A program made the translations under genes and the position numbers. A stretch of 64,000 nucleotides of DNA from Lacunisphaera limnophila (GTDB lineage Bacteria; Verrucomicrobiota; Verrucomicrobiia; Opitutales; Opitutaceae), in assembly GCF_001746835.1 (NCBI RefSeq), contig NZ_CP016094.1, forward strand, positions 2,991,501 through 3,055,500, in the 5' to 3' direction. The notes beneath the pieces were generated by a model. It worked only from the letters and a program-made list of their open reading frames with translations, was not told where the DNA came from and did not search any database. Positions 23,743 through 31,915 of this stretch are shown here, one piece after another. The first letter of the stretch is position 1; every line of letters begins with the position of its first letter.

Positions 23743-24225
23743 ATGAAATCCAAGCCCAAGAACATCATCTGCCTGTGGTACACCAAGGACGCTCTCGCGG
23801 CGGCGAGGTTCTACGCCAAGACGTTCCCGAAGAGCAAGGTGACGGGCGTGCACAAGGCACCGGGTGATTTTCCCGGGGGCAAGAAGGGGCAGGTCCTGAC
23901 GGTGGAATTCACCGTGATGGGCATCCCCTGTCTCGGCCTCAACGGCGGCGACGCCTTTAAGCAAACTGAGGCGTTTTCGTTCCAGGTCGCCACCGACTCG
24001 CAGAAGGAGACCGACAAGTATTGGAACGCAATCGTGGGGAACGGCGGCCAGGCAAGCTACTGCGGCTGGTGCAAGGACAAGTGGGGTCTGAACTGGCAGA
24101 TCACCCCGCGAGTGCTCACCGAAGCCATGATCGCCGGCGGGGACGAAGCGAAGCGCGTCTTCGCGGCCATGATGGACATGGGCAAGATCGACGTGGCGAA
24201 GATCGAGGCGGCGCGCCGCGGGTAG
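23743..24225 (+). CDS. VOC-superfamily protein (3-demethylubiquinone methyltransferase-like/PhnB type)
   Basis: The 160-residue product begins IICLWYTKDALAAARFYAKT, followed by FPKSKV, the standard first betaalphabeta unit of this family. LTVEFTVMGIPCLGLNGG and FSFQVATDSQKETDKYWNAI follow, then GGQASYCGWCKDKWGLNWQI with PR. Despite the historical '3-dmu-9_3-mt' label, most members are not methyltransferases, and their substrates are unknown. The C-terminal MMDMGKIDVAKIEAA is also typical. The protein is cytosolic and appears to be a single-gene unit. Confidence 0.82.
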   Translation: MKSKPKNIICLWYTKDALAAARFYAKTFPKSKVTGVHKAPGDFPGGKKGQVLTVEFTVMGIPCLGLNGGDAFKQTEAFSFQVATDSQKETDKYWNAIVGNGGQASYCGWCKDKWGLNWQITPRVLTEAMIAGGDEAKRVFAAMMDMGKIDVAKIEAARRG

Positions 24226-24258
24226 GGGTAGAAGTCAGAGGACAGAGGGCAGAGGTCG

Positions 24259-24294
24259 GACCCGCCTTCGCTGTGCGAGCTTCGGCGCGGCAAG
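24259..24294. repeat. GACCCGCC…GGCAAG dispersed repeat
   Basis: Reads GACCCGCCTTCGCTG then CGAGCTTCGGCGCGGCAAG, in the spacer after the VOC gene. Confidence 0.55.
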
Positions 24295-24450
24295 GGCCGG
24301 GTACGAGTGGGTTGGTCGATTTTGGTCACAGAGAAGAGGGAGAGTGTCCCTGGTCCCTACTTAGCGGCTCTGCGACTTTGCGTGAAAAATCCGGGATTGG
24401 AGCCGATTTAGTGTGGATTAGTGGATAAGTCGCTCCCTGCTTCTTTTCGC

Positions 24451-24534
24451 ATGCCCAAGCTCGTTCTCATCATGGCCGTCCTGCTCCTGGTCTTCAGTGT
24501 CCTGGCTGTTTTTAAGGACAGGATCTTCAAATGA
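24451..24534 (+). CDS. Very small single-span membrane protein (27 residues)
   Basis: The ATG at 24451 opens a 27-codon frame, MPKLVLIMAVLLLVFSVLAV then FKDRIFK, with one hydrophobic segment and a basic end. Its stop TGA at 24532-24534 overlaps the ATG of the DUF1294 gene (ATGA), the arrangement of a translationally coupled pair. This supports real translation. It may be a leader peptide that sets translation of the next gene or a small partner protein of it. No family known to me. Confidence 0.5.
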   Translation: MPKLVLIMAVLLLVFSVLAVFKDRIFK

Positions 24535-24950
24535 AGCCCGAACGCGGTAATGACCGGAGCCTGCTCTCGCCTTTGCACTTACTCTTGCTGGCGGGGTTGC
24601 TCGTGCTGCCGGGGTGGGCGATTTATCGGGGGCTGGGGCCGACGTTCGCGGCCTACGCGGCCGGGTGGGTCTCAGCCATCTCCCTACTGGCGGTGTTCAT
24701 CACCTGGCTCGATAAGCGGCGCGCTCAGAGCCAAGGCTCGCGCGAACCGGAGAGTATGCTCCACCTGTTGGAATTGATCGGCGGCTGGCCGGGGGCGTTT
24801 CTGGCCCAGCGCTTCTTTCGCCACAAGACGGCCAAGGGGTCCTACCAGTTCATGTTCTGGCTCATCGTGCTCATCCACCAGGCCCTGGCCGCGGATTATC
24901 TGATGGGGTGGTGGGCCGTCCGGACGGGGTGGCGGTTGATCGGGGCATAG
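24531..24950 (+). CDS. DUF1294 membrane protein
   Basis: The 139-residue protein has three to four membrane segments (LLLLAGLLVLPGWAIY, FAAYAAGWVSAISLLAVFI, FMFWLIVLIHQALAADYL). Between them lies the DUF1294 hallmark: YxxDKRxA-like WLDKRRAQ, ExxLHLLELIGGWPGAFLAQ and RFFRHKT with KGSYQF. Members are often fused to or found beside cold-shock domains, and their role is unknown. No cold-shock domain is present here, so this is the membrane-only form. It is coupled to the 27-residue gene upstream. Confidence 0.82.
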   Translation: MKPERGNDRSLLSPLHLLLLAGLLVLPGWAIYRGLGPTFAAYAAGWVSAISLLAVFITWLDKRRAQSQGSREPESMLHLLELIGGWPGAFLAQRFFRHKTAKGSYQFMFWLIVLIHQALAADYLMGWWAVRTGWRLIGA

Positions 24951-25153
24951 AGCAGTGGAGCTGAATCCGGAGCGGGAGAAGATCGCGGAGGCACGAAAGA
25001 GCGGAAGCGCGGAGCAACCGCCGTCGCCCGAAGGGCTGGAACACGGCAGCAGGATTGGTCGTGGCGGACGATGGACTTTTTCGTATTTCCGCTCCTCCGC
25101 GTTTCCGCGATCCCGGATTCTTCGCTTGGCGCCGGGCGGAGTCGCGGCATTGA

Positions 25154-25846
25154 ATGAGAGCGATGCGCTTGCAGCTCCTGCTTGGCTTGATGGTGGGCTT
25201 TTTCGGGGTCGTCCGCGGACAGTCGCCTTACACGGAGACGGAGGTCGCGGGCTTTAAGGTTCGGTCCAAGGCGGACTGTTTTGCGGGGGCTGTGCCGGCG
25301 GAGGTGCGGGATTTCCAGGCGAAGCTTCGCGCGCAGATCGATCAGCTCAACCGCGTGCTGCCGGCCGACAAGCTGCAACGGCTGCGGCAGATCCCGCTCT
25401 ATGTCCATAAGGGCGAGCACCGGGCTTGGGGCGCCGCGCACCACCCGTCGCGCGAGTGGCTGGTGAAGAACGGCTACCCGGCGGAGATGGCCAACAGCAT
25501 CGAGATCTTCAACTGGAGTGAATTCCGCACGCTCGTCGAGACCCAGCCGGCCTGTCTGCTCCACGAATACGCCCACGGCTGGCAGCACCTGGCGCCGGGG
25601 ATGACCCAGCTCATCAAGCCGGCCTACCAGCAGGCGCTGAGGGCGGGGCTTTACCAGTCGGTCGACTACGTGGGAGAACCCTCGCCGCGGAAGGCCTACG
25701 CCCTCGAGAATGACCGCGAGTATTTCGCGGAGTTGTCCGAAGCTTATTTCGGCCGGAACGATTTCTTCCCCTTCGTCCGGGGGGAACTGCAGGCCTACGA
25801 TCCGGCAGGGTATGCGATGATCGAGCGGGTGTGGGGCGTGAGGTGA
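25154..25846 (+). CDS. Secreted zinc-metallopeptidase-like protein (HExxH)
   Basis: The 230-residue protein has a Sec leader (about 1-23, LQLLLGLMVGFFGVVRGQS). Residues 137-141 form HEYAH in the context ACLLHEYAHGWQHLAP. A downstream NDREYFAELSEAYFGRNDFF provides E193, a likely third zinc ligand on a following helix. This layout matches gluzincin-type secreted hydrolases. An ATG at 25163 is an alternative start. It is not clear whether the protein is an active peptidase. Its location outside the cell is supported by the leader. Confidence 0.72.
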   Translation: MRAMRLQLLLGLMVGFFGVVRGQSPYTETEVAGFKVRSKADCFAGAVPAEVRDFQAKLRAQIDQLNRVLPADKLQRLRQIPLYVHKGEHRAWGAAHHPSREWLVKNGYPAEMANSIEIFNWSEFRTLVETQPACLLHEYAHGWQHLAPGMTQLIKPAYQQALRAGLYQSVDYVGEPSPRKAYALENDREYFAELSEAYFGRNDFFPFVRGELQAYDPAGYAMIERVWGVR

Positions 25847-25847
25847 G

Positions 25848-25882
25848 CCGGCCTTCGCCCTGCGGGCTACGGCGCGGCGAAG
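25848..25882. repeat. GACCCGCC…GGCAAG dispersed repeat
   Basis: Reads GCCGGCCTTCGCCC then GGGCTACGGCGCGGCGAAG, starting at the stop codon of the metallopeptidase-like gene. Confidence 0.55.
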
Positions 25883-25892
25883 CAGAGGAGTT

Positions 25893-25957
25893 GAGGGTGC
25901 GAGGGTATGAGGGTGTGAGGATTGGGGATCTCAAATCTCAGATTTCAAATTTGAAAT
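25893..25957. repeat. Octamer array followed by a heptamer array
   Basis: Octamers GAGGGTGC, GAGGGTAT, GAGGGTGT, GAGGATTG are followed 5 nt later by heptamers CTCAAAT, CTCAGAT, TTCAAAT, TTGAAAT. The end unit GAGGATTG also closes the octamer array at 26209-26240. Confidence 0.7.
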
Positions 25958-26155
25958 GAGGTCTGCGGGGCGCGGACCTCGGGGGATGGCCGGACCGGTC
26001 GCCCAGCGTTGCCCTGATGGTGGCCGGCCACGAGAGGGAGTATAGTCTTCCCATCACAAGCGAGACAGTGCCGGGGTGGAACGAGGCCGAATAAGCCCTC
26101 CGAACCATTTAACCGGGTCCTGCCCCGCTTGTGATATTTTTATGCCTGAGCGGCG

Positions 26156-26198
26156 CCCTTCGACATGGCTCAGGGTGATTTGCCGGGCAAATCAGAGG
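26156..26198. repeat. CCCTTCGAC…CTCAGGGTGATTTGCC repeat
   Basis: CCCTTCGACATGGCTCAGGG then TGATTTGCC and GGCAAATCAGAG, with self-complementary halves (GATTTGCC/GGCAAATC). Close copies are at about 34152-34196 and 36166-36205. Confidence 0.55.
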
Positions 26199-26208
26199 GC
26201 GGGATCGA

Positions 26209-26240
26209 GAGGGTATGAGGGTGTGAGGGTGCGAGGATTG
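26209..26240. repeat. Octamer repeat (GAGGGTAT type)
   Basis: Units GAGGGTAT, GAGGGTGT, GAGGGTGC, GAGGATTG with exact period 8. Confidence 0.7.
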
Positions 26241-26353
26241 GAGGGGGCATTCGGAGCGCGACCTAGGTCGCTGGCCCACGGTTAGTACCGCAGCGAGGTC
26301 GCTGCGGCTCCAGAATCGGGCAACAACCAACAACGACTTCCCATCCGTAATCC

Positions 26354-26442
26354 TGTCACTTGATACCTGATACTTGTTACTTGTTTCCTCCTGCATTGAG
26401 ATCCGCGTTTTCAGATTTGAGATCTGGCATTTGCGATTTGTG
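26354..26442. repeat. Two heptamer arrays (TGATACT and ATTTGAG types)
   Basis: Positions 26354-26388 read TGTCACT, TGATACC, TGATACT, TGTTACT, TGTTTCC. Positions 26408-26442 read TTTTCAG, ATTTGAG, ATCTGGC, ATTTGCG, ATTTGTG. They lie upstream of the GH5 start at 26486. Confidence 0.7.
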
Positions 26443-26485
26443 ACGGCGGGCGGGGGCGATAGCGTGGGAGTCTACCCCGTTGCCT

Positions 26486-27691
26486 ATGACTACCCCCTTC
26501 AATCGTCGGGCGTTTATTGCTTCCACTGCTCTCGCCGGACTGGGCCTAGCGGCCTTCGGCGCGACCACGGCTTCGACTTCAACTCCTGCCCCAAACCGGC
26601 AGCCGAACCGGCTACCCCGCTGGCGGGGATTTAACCTGCTCGATTTCTTTTCGCCCGACCCGACGCACCGGCGCGGGGGGACGACGGAGGACCACCTCCG
26701 CTGGATCGCGGACTGGGGGTTCGACTTTGTGCGGCTGCCCATGGCTTACCCATACTACCTGGACATCGACCGCACGCGGAATGTCACGCCCGAGGATGTG
26801 CTGCGCTTCGACCCGCGGCGGGTGGACGAGATCGATGGCTTGGTGTCCCTCGCGCACAAGCACGGCCTCCACGTGAGCCTCAACTTGCACCGGGCGCCGG
26901 GGTACTGTGTGAACGCCGGGTTCCACGAGCCCTACAACCTCTGGCGCGACCAGGAGGCGCTGGACGCGTTCTGCGCCCATTGGTCCCTGTGGGCGAAACG
27001 CTATGCGGGGGTGTCCCGCGAGCGCATCAGCTTCGACCTCGTCAACGAACCGAGCATGCGGGAGGACATGAACGACCAGCATTCGGCCCGCAGCTCCGTG
27101 CCGGGTGATGTCTACCGTCGCGTGGCCCTGGCGGCCGCCGGCGCCATCCGGGCGGCGAATCCGGCGCATCTGGTCATCGCCGACGGCAACGACGTGGGCA
27201 CGCGCGTCATCCCCGAGATCACCGATCTGGACATCGGCCAGAGCTGCCGCGGCTATCACCCGGGCATCATCTCGCATTACCGGGCACCCTGGGCTTTCAA
27301 GGATGTGTCCAATCTGCCCGAACCTCGCTGGCCGGGTCAGATCGAGTGGCGCAACGTCGACGCCGCCACGGGCCAGACGTCGGTGCGGACGGAGACGCTC
27401 AGCCGCGCGATGCTGGAGGAATTCTACCAGCCCTGGATCGCGCTCAAGGAGCAGGGGGTGGGGGTGCATTGCGGCGAGTGCGGGTGCTGGAATAAGACGC
27501 CACATGAGGTCTTCCTGGCGTGGTTCGGCGACGTGCTGGACATCCTCACGACAAACGGCATCGGCTACGCCTTGTGGCAGTTCGACGGGGATTTCGGCGT
27601 CCTGAACTCCGGGCGGGCCGACGTGGTCTACGAAGACTGGCACGGGCAGAAGCTGGATCGGAAGCTGCTGGCGTTGCTGCAGAAGTACTGA
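26486..27691 (+). CDS. Glycoside hydrolase family 5-like enzyme, exported
   Basis: From the ATG at 26486 the product has 401 residues. It starts with a twin-arginine-like leader (FNRRAFIASTALAGLGLAAF). The mature part is a TIM barrel: RWRGFNLLDFF, WGFDFVRLPMAY, GLHVSLNLHRAPGYCVN, then FDLVNEPS with the acid/base Glu near residue 187 and VHCGECGCW with the likely nucleophile Glu near 329. WQFDGDFGVLNS at the end is also typical of GH5. It should act on a beta-linked glucan or mannan outside the cytoplasm. The substrate cannot be chosen from sequence. A TTG two codons upstream is a less likely start. Confidence 0.85.
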   Translation: MTTPFNRRAFIASTALAGLGLAAFGATTASTSTPAPNRQPNRLPRWRGFNLLDFFSPDPTHRRGGTTEDHLRWIADWGFDFVRLPMAYPYYLDIDRTRNVTPEDVLRFDPRRVDEIDGLVSLAHKHGLHVSLNLHRAPGYCVNAGFHEPYNLWRDQEALDAFCAHWSLWAKRYAGVSRERISFDLVNEPSMREDMNDQHSARSSVPGDVYRRVALAAAGAIRAANPAHLVIADGNDVGTRVIPEITDLDIGQSCRGYHPGIISHYRAPWAFKDVSNLPEPRWPGQIEWRNVDAATGQTSVRTETLSRAMLEEFYQPWIALKEQGVGVHCGECGCWNKTPHEVFLAWFGDVLDILTTNGIGYALWQFDGDFGVLNSGRADVVYEDWHGQKLDRKLLALLQKY

Positions 27692-27726
27692 GGATGGGGG
27701 AGAAACCTGAGACCTGAAGGGAATCA

Positions 27727-27754
27727 GTTGTCGGATGTTGGTTGCTGGTTGTTG
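27727..27754. repeat. Heptamer repeat (GTTGTTG type)
   Basis: Units GTTGTCG, GATGTTG, GTTGCTG, GTTGTTG in the spacer after the GH5 gene. Confidence 0.6.
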
Positions 27755-27794
27755 GGTCGAGGCAGGAGAAGCGGAAGACCGAGGACGGGGAGGT

Positions 27795-27851
27795 GGGCGG
27801 CGAGCTAGCTCGCGCAGGATTCGGAGCGCGTCCGAGGTCGCTGGCCCATGG
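27795..27851. repeat. GGCGAGCTNGCTCGCGCAGG…TCGCTGGCCCA repeat
   Basis: Contains GGCGAGCTAGCTCGCGCAGG then TTCGGAGCGCG and GAGGTCGCTGGCCCATGG. Related copies lie at 26251-26281, 31701-31791, 36286-36340 and about 54770-54790. Confidence 0.55.
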
Positions 27852-27986
27852 ATAATTGACCCACAGAGGCACGGAGACACAGAGAGACTTTCCTGGGTTC
27901 GAACCTTTGTGTCTTCGTGGTGAACCTCGGCTTCTATGGATTATGTGCTTTTTGTGGGCTGGGGGTTCCGATAGGTCTATTCCTGC

Positions 27987-28706
27987 GTGAATTCCCTGCA
28001 GCCCCTTCCTCCCTACCACCGCATCCGGGCGGTGGGATCGTTTGCGGAACTGGCGGCGGCACGCCTGGCGGACGGCGTGAATGCGTTGTGCTGGGAGCGG
28101 ACACTGGCGGGGGATTTCGCGGAGGTCGTGCGGGCGCTGGCGGCGGCGCGTCACGATGAAGAAGCCATCGACGTGGTCGACGAAGACCGGCTGAAAGCAC
28201 TGGCACTGAGCGCCCGGGGAAAAGAGGCGGTCGCGGTCATCCTCCAGGACCTGCGTTGGCTGCGGGAGCAGGAGCGCGATCCGGTGTTGAATTGCATTTA
28301 CGGCTACCCGCGGGATGAGGAGGCGGGGCCGGTAGTAACAGATGTGTTTTCCTGGCACGCGGACAGCGCGCCGGTCGAGGCCGATACTTGGCTGTGCACC
28401 TATCACGGCTCGCCGAGCGAGGGTCTGCGTAACGAGGAGACGCGGCGGAAGGTGGACGACGCGGTGATCCGGGCCGAGCTGCTCCGGACCTACGGTGGGG
28501 CGGATGACGAGGGGTTCCAGGAATTTCTGCACGAGCACTGCTACGATCTGCATTATGCGCCGAAGCCGGGGGCGCAGCCGTATTCCTTCGGGATCAGGAA
28601 TCTCTGGCGCATCGCCGTCGACTGGCCGGGCAGCCCGGTGCCGCCCTGCGTGCACCGCGCCCCGGCGACGATCGCGGGGGAGCCGCGGTTGATGGTGATT
28701 TGCTAG
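27987..28706 (+). CDS. DUF1826-like protein (tentative)
   Basis: The 239-residue, leaderless protein starts at a GTG. LADGVNALCWERTLAGDFAE, VILQDLRWLREQERDPVLNC, DVFSWHADSAPVEADTWLCT with YHG, and the ending PCVHRAPATIAGEPRLMVIC recall DUF1826. The arrangement HxD … GSPSEG … VHR resembles the iron-binding facial triad of 2-oxoglutarate-type oxygenases. I cannot confirm this fold without a profile search. The protein contains several Cys and Trp residues around this core. It is not obviously linked to its neighbours and appears monocistronic. Confidence 0.5.
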   Translation: MNSLQPLPPYHRIRAVGSFAELAAARLADGVNALCWERTLAGDFAEVVRALAAARHDEEAIDVVDEDRLKALALSARGKEAVAVILQDLRWLREQERDPVLNCIYGYPRDEEAGPVVTDVFSWHADSAPVEADTWLCTYHGSPSEGLRNEETRRKVDDAVIRAELLRTYGGADDEGFQEFLHEHCYDLHYAPKPGAQPYSFGIRNLWRIAVDWPGSPVPPCVHRAPATIAGEPRLMVIC

Positions 28707-28737
28707 GGGCGGGAGCTAGGCGCGAGGCGCGCCTAGC

Positions 28738-28819
28738 GGTTGTTGGTTGTTAGTTGACCCGCCTTCGCCCGGGGGGCTACGGCGCGGCAAGGGGGGCAAG
28801 ATTTCAGATTTGAGATTTG
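28738..28819. repeat. Heptamers GGTTGTT, a GACCCGCC…GGCAAG copy, then heptamers AGATTTG
   Basis: 28738-28758 reads GGTTGTT, GGTTGTT, AGTTGAC. 28756-28791 is a GACCCGCCTTCGCCC … GGGCTACGGCGCGGCAAG copy. 28799-28819 reads AGATTTC, AGATTTG, AGATTTG. Three repeat families are packed into 82 bp. Confidence 0.65.
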
Positions 28820-28986
28820 GGCCGGGGGGCTCGCGGCTTCAGGGTCGTCGAGCAACCGCGCACCGCTTGCTCGCAAATTCTGCATGACTTTGGGCAAGGG
28901 GTGCAGCGATCACGGGGGGGGCCGGGACTATATTCACCGGCCGGCGATGATCCCCGTCGCGGCAATTCACGGTCGCTCCCCCTCCC

Positions 28987-29469
28987 ATGATCGAAACCGT
29001 CTCCTTCCGGCTCAATGACCGCCCGGTGCGGCTGCGCGTGGATCCCAAGCGGACCCTCCTGTGGGTCTTGCGCACGGAACTCGAGTTGACGGGCGCCAAA
29101 CATGGCTGCGGCGTCAGCGAGTGCGGGGCCTGCACCGTCCTGGTCAACGACCGGCCCGTCCGCGCCTGCGGCGCGAAGATCAAGTCCGTGGCGGGCAAGG
29201 AGGTCGTGACGATCGAGGGCCTGGCCAAGGGAACGGCCCTGCATCCGTTGCAGCAGGCCTTCGTCGAGCACGACGCCCTGCAATGTGGTTTTTGTACCCC
29301 CGGCATGATTCTTTCGGCCTACGGATTCCTACGCACGCATCCCAATCCGACTTACGAGGACGTCCTCAAGGGCATGGATCGCAACCTCTGCCGGTGCGGC
29401 GCCCACAAGCGCATCGTCGAGGCCATCCTGGCGGCCGCGGCGGCCATGCGGGAGGCAACCGTCCCATGA
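28987..29469 (+). CDS. Molybdenum hydroxylase, [2Fe-2S] subunit
   Basis: The 160-residue protein has the plant-type ferredoxin cluster CGVSECGACTVLVN … C near residues 40-60 and the second cluster set CGFCTPGM and CRCG with the helical C-terminal domain. This is the small electron-transfer subunit of xanthine-dehydrogenase-family enzymes such as isoquinoline 1-oxidoreductase (IorA) and aldehyde oxidoreductases. It overlaps the large-subunit gene by 4 nt (ATGA at 29466). No FAD subunit is found nearby, pointing to the two-subunit class that donates electrons to a cytochrome or another external acceptor. Confidence 0.92.
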   Translation: MIETVSFRLNDRPVRLRVDPKRTLLWVLRTELELTGAKHGCGVSECGACTVLVNDRPVRACGAKIKSVAGKEVVTIEGLAKGTALHPLQQAFVEHDALQCGFCTPGMILSAYGFLRTHPNPTYEDVLKGMDRNLCRCGAHKRIVEAILAAAAAMREATVP

Positions 29470-31628
29470 ACCCGGTCACCCCTTCTCCGGTCGGTCTGGT
29501 GGCGGCCTCCGCCAGCCGTCGCAACTTCCTGAAGCGCTTTGGCTCCGGCCTCTTCATTTGCATCGTGGTGGGCCACGCGCTGGGGGAGGAGGAGTCGGAA
29601 GCGTCATTCCAGACCAAGCCCCGCGTGGTCCCGAAGGGGACGATCGATTTTAACGCCCTGCTGCGCATCGGGGAGGACGGACGCGTGACCTGCTTCACGG
29701 GCAAGATCGAGATGGGGCAGGGGCCCGTCACCTCGCTGCCCCAGATGCTGGCTGAGGAACTCGATGTGGCGGTGGATGACATCGACATCGTGATGGGCGA
29801 CACCGATCTCTGTCCCTATGACCAAGGCACCTGGGGCTCGCTGACCACGCGGGTCTTTGGCCTCCAATGGAGTCAGGCCGGGGCGGCGGCGCGCACGGTG
29901 TTGCTCGAGCTGGCGGCGGAAGCCCTGCGCGTTCCCGTGACCGGGCTGACCGTCCGGCAGGGCGTGGTGAGCGTGACGAGCGATCCCTCGCGCCGGATCA
30001 GTTATGGACAGCTCACCCAGGGGCGGCGGATCGAACGCGAGCTGGTGGTGCCCCCGGTGCTCAAGCAACCGTCCGAATTCAAGGTGGTCGGCCAACCGCT
30101 GCGCCGGCGCGATGCCCGCGACAAGGTGACCGGCAAGGCGAAATACACCGGCGACCTCCGCCTCCCGGGCATGCTCTATGCCAGCATCCTGCGGCCGCCG
30201 GCCCACGGCGCGACCTTGCGGCGGATCGATGCCTCGGCCGTGCACGGGCGCGACGGCTGCCTCGTGGTGCAGGAACCGGATCTCGTGGCCGTGTTGCATG
30301 AGTTGCCGGAGCGCGCGGAGGAGGCCTTGCCGGACCTGCAGGCGGAGTTCGACCCCTCGCCCTCGACCCTCGACAACGGCAACCTCTACACGCATCTGGC
30401 GCAAGCTGAGGTCCCGTCGCGGGTGGTGAAGCAGGCCGGCGAGCTGGAACGCGGCCGGGCCCGGGCGGTGCGGCCGCTGGAGGCGACCTATTTCAATGCC
30501 TATGTGGCCCATGCCGCCATGGAGCCGCACACGGCGCTGGCGCAGGTGGTGGACGGAAAGGTCACGGTCTGGGCCTCCACGCAGAATCCCTTTGGCGTGC
30601 GGGCGGAGATTGCGCAGGTCCTCGGGGTGCCCGAGGAGCAGGTGCGGGTGATCACCCCGTTTGTGGGCGGCGGTTTTGGCGGCAAGGCGATGAACCGCCA
30701 GGCCGTGGAGGCCGCGCGGCTGGCCCGGGCCACGGGGCGGCCGGTGCAGGTCGCCTGGTCGCGCGAGGAGGAGTTTTCCCTCAGCAACAGCCGTCCGGCG
30801 GCCGTGGTGCGGGTGGCGGCTGGCCTCGATGACGCGGGGCGGATCGCTTTCTGGGACTACGCCGTGCGGTTTGCCGGCGACCGGGGGTCGGACCTGCTCT
30901 ACGATGTGCCCGACCACCGGATCAGCGCCGTGGGCAACTTCAACGGACCGCCGGAGGTACATCCGATGCCGATCGGCGCGTGGCGTGCCCCCGGGTGCAG
31001 CACCAACGCGTTTGCCCGTGAGTCCCATATCGACCGCCTGGCGGAACTGGCCGGGGTCGATCCCATCGAGTTCCGGCTGCGTCATCTCACCAACCCCCGC
31101 GCCCGCCGGGTGCTTGAGGCGGCGGCGGCCGGCTGGGGCTGGCAACCGGGGCAGGGCGTGACCGGGCGCGGCCTCGGGGTGGCGCTCGGCCTGGATGCCG
31201 GTACCTATGTGGCCACGATCGCCGAGGTGGCGGTCGATCCCGTGACGGGCGCGGTGCGGGTGAAGCGCGTGCTCTGCGCGCAGGACATGGGCCGCGTGAT
31301 CAATCCCGCCGGCGCGAAGGAGCAGATGGAAGGCTGCATCATGATGGGCTTGGGCTATGCGTTGACGGAGGAAATCCGCTTCAAGGCGGGAGTGGTGCTC
31401 GACACGAATTTCGACACCTACGAATTGCCGCGCTTCTCCTGGCTGCCGAAAATCGAGACCGTCATCCTCGACCTGATGGATGAGCCGGCCCAGGGCGGCG
31501 GCGAGCCGGCCGTCATCGTGATGGGCGCGGTCCTGGCGAACGCGATCCATGACGTGACCGGCGCCCGCCTGCTCGAACTCCCGATGACGCCGGCGCGGGT
31601 GAAGGCGGCGATGGGGGGAGTAGCATAA
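29466..31628 (+). CDS. Molybdenum hydroxylase, molybdopterin-binding large subunit with twin-arginine-like leader
   Basis: The 720-residue protein begins with a leader (SRRNFLKRFGSGLFICIVVG) typical of the IorB-like class, so the complex may be exported together with its [2Fe-2S] partner. The first half has RRRDARDKVTGKAKYTGDLR; the molybdopterin-binding motif FVGGGFGGKAMNRQ lies near residue 399. Close to the end GGGEPAVIVMGAVLANAIHD contains the GE(P) catalytic Glu expected in the family. Substrates range from aldehydes to N-heterocycles and cannot be deduced here. Maturation usually needs an XdhC-type factor, which is not in this window. Confidence 0.9.
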   Translation: MNPVTPSPVGLVAASASRRNFLKRFGSGLFICIVVGHALGEEESEASFQTKPRVVPKGTIDFNALLRIGEDGRVTCFTGKIEMGQGPVTSLPQMLAEELDVAVDDIDIVMGDTDLCPYDQGTWGSLTTRVFGLQWSQAGAAARTVLLELAAEALRVPVTGLTVRQGVVSVTSDPSRRISYGQLTQGRRIERELVVPPVLKQPSEFKVVGQPLRRRDARDKVTGKAKYTGDLRLPGMLYASILRPPAHGATLRRIDASAVHGRDGCLVVQEPDLVAVLHELPERAEEALPDLQAEFDPSPSTLDNGNLYTHLAQAEVPSRVVKQAGELERGRARAVRPLEATYFNAYVAHAAMEPHTALAQVVDGKVTVWASTQNPFGVRAEIAQVLGVPEEQVRVITPFVGGGFGGKAMNRQAVEAARLARATGRPVQVAWSREEEFSLSNSRPAAVVRVAAGLDDAGRIAFWDYAVRFAGDRGSDLLYDVPDHRISAVGNFNGPPEVHPMPIGAWRAPGCSTNAFARESHIDRLAELAGVDPIEFRLRHLTNPRARRVLEAAAAGWGWQPGQGVTGRGLGVALGLDAGTYVATIAEVAVDPVTGAVRVKRVLCAQDMGRVINPAGAKEQMEGCIMMGLGYALTEEIRFKAGVVLDTNFDTYELPRFSWLPKIETVILDLMDEPAQGGGEPAVIVMGAVLANAIHDVTGARLLELPMTPARVKAAMGGVA

Positions 31629-31700
31629 GGTCGGGGCTTCCGCCGACTTAGCGCGCGAGGACGTCGCAAGCGACGACCATACAGTAGAACGGCAGGCTTA

Positions 31701-31791
31701 AGGCGAGCTGGCTCGGGCGGGTAGCGGCGCGCGACCCTTTCGGCAAGCTCACGGCCCTGAGTCAGCCGAACGGGCAAGGGCGCGGCCCACG
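31701..31791. repeat. Composite dispersed repeat (GGCGAGCTGGCTCG … CCCTTTCGGCAAGCTCA …)
   Basis: Includes GCGCGACCCTTTCGGCAAGC then a GCCCTGAGTCAGCCGAACGG segment and GGCAAGG…GGCCCACG. The same modules appear in a different order at 36286-36418. Confidence 0.55.
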
Positions 31792-31807
31792 ACGAATCAG
31801 GCGGTGA

Positions 31808-31915
31808 TGTAGGGCGGGGTCGCCGAACCCCGCCTTTCTGCGATGACCATATCACGTTCACGGCGGGGTTGCTTCGCCATCTCCGCCGAGCCTCCGTCGG
31901 CGACCCCGCCCTACA
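31808..31915. mobile_element. 108-bp MITE-like element, copy 1 (19-bp terminal inverted repeats)
   Basis: Left end TGTAGGGCGGGGTCGCCGA; the right end is its exact reverse complement, ending CCCGCCCTACA. The core has CATATCACGTTCACGGCGGG and no coding capacity. A second element of exactly 108 bp is at 43194-43301. No target-site duplication is obvious. Confidence 0.65.

Larger units (their letters stand above)
25847..26485. other. Gene-free 640-bp spacer dense in repeats
   Basis: No gene is seen. It holds a CCCGCC…GGCAAG repeat (25848-25882), an octamer array (25893-25924), a heptamer array (25930-25957), a CCCTTCGACATGGCTCAGGG-type repeat (26156-26198), a second octamer array (26209-26240), a GCGCGACCTAGGTCGCTGG-type repeat (26251-26281), and two heptamer arrays (26354-26388, 26408-26442) leading to the GH5 gene. 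Confidence 0.7.

Noticed and set aside
27895-27912. Possible tRNA T-loop (GGGTTCGAACC)
   Set aside because: No acceptor stem, D-loop or anticodon arm can be built around it. No tRNA or rRNA gene was found anywhere in the window.
29604-31550. Long minus-strand open frame opposite the molybdenum hydroxylase large subunit
   Set aside because: It is the antisense of a well-supported gene, is compositionally biased (His/Arg/Gly) and shows no recognisable motif.
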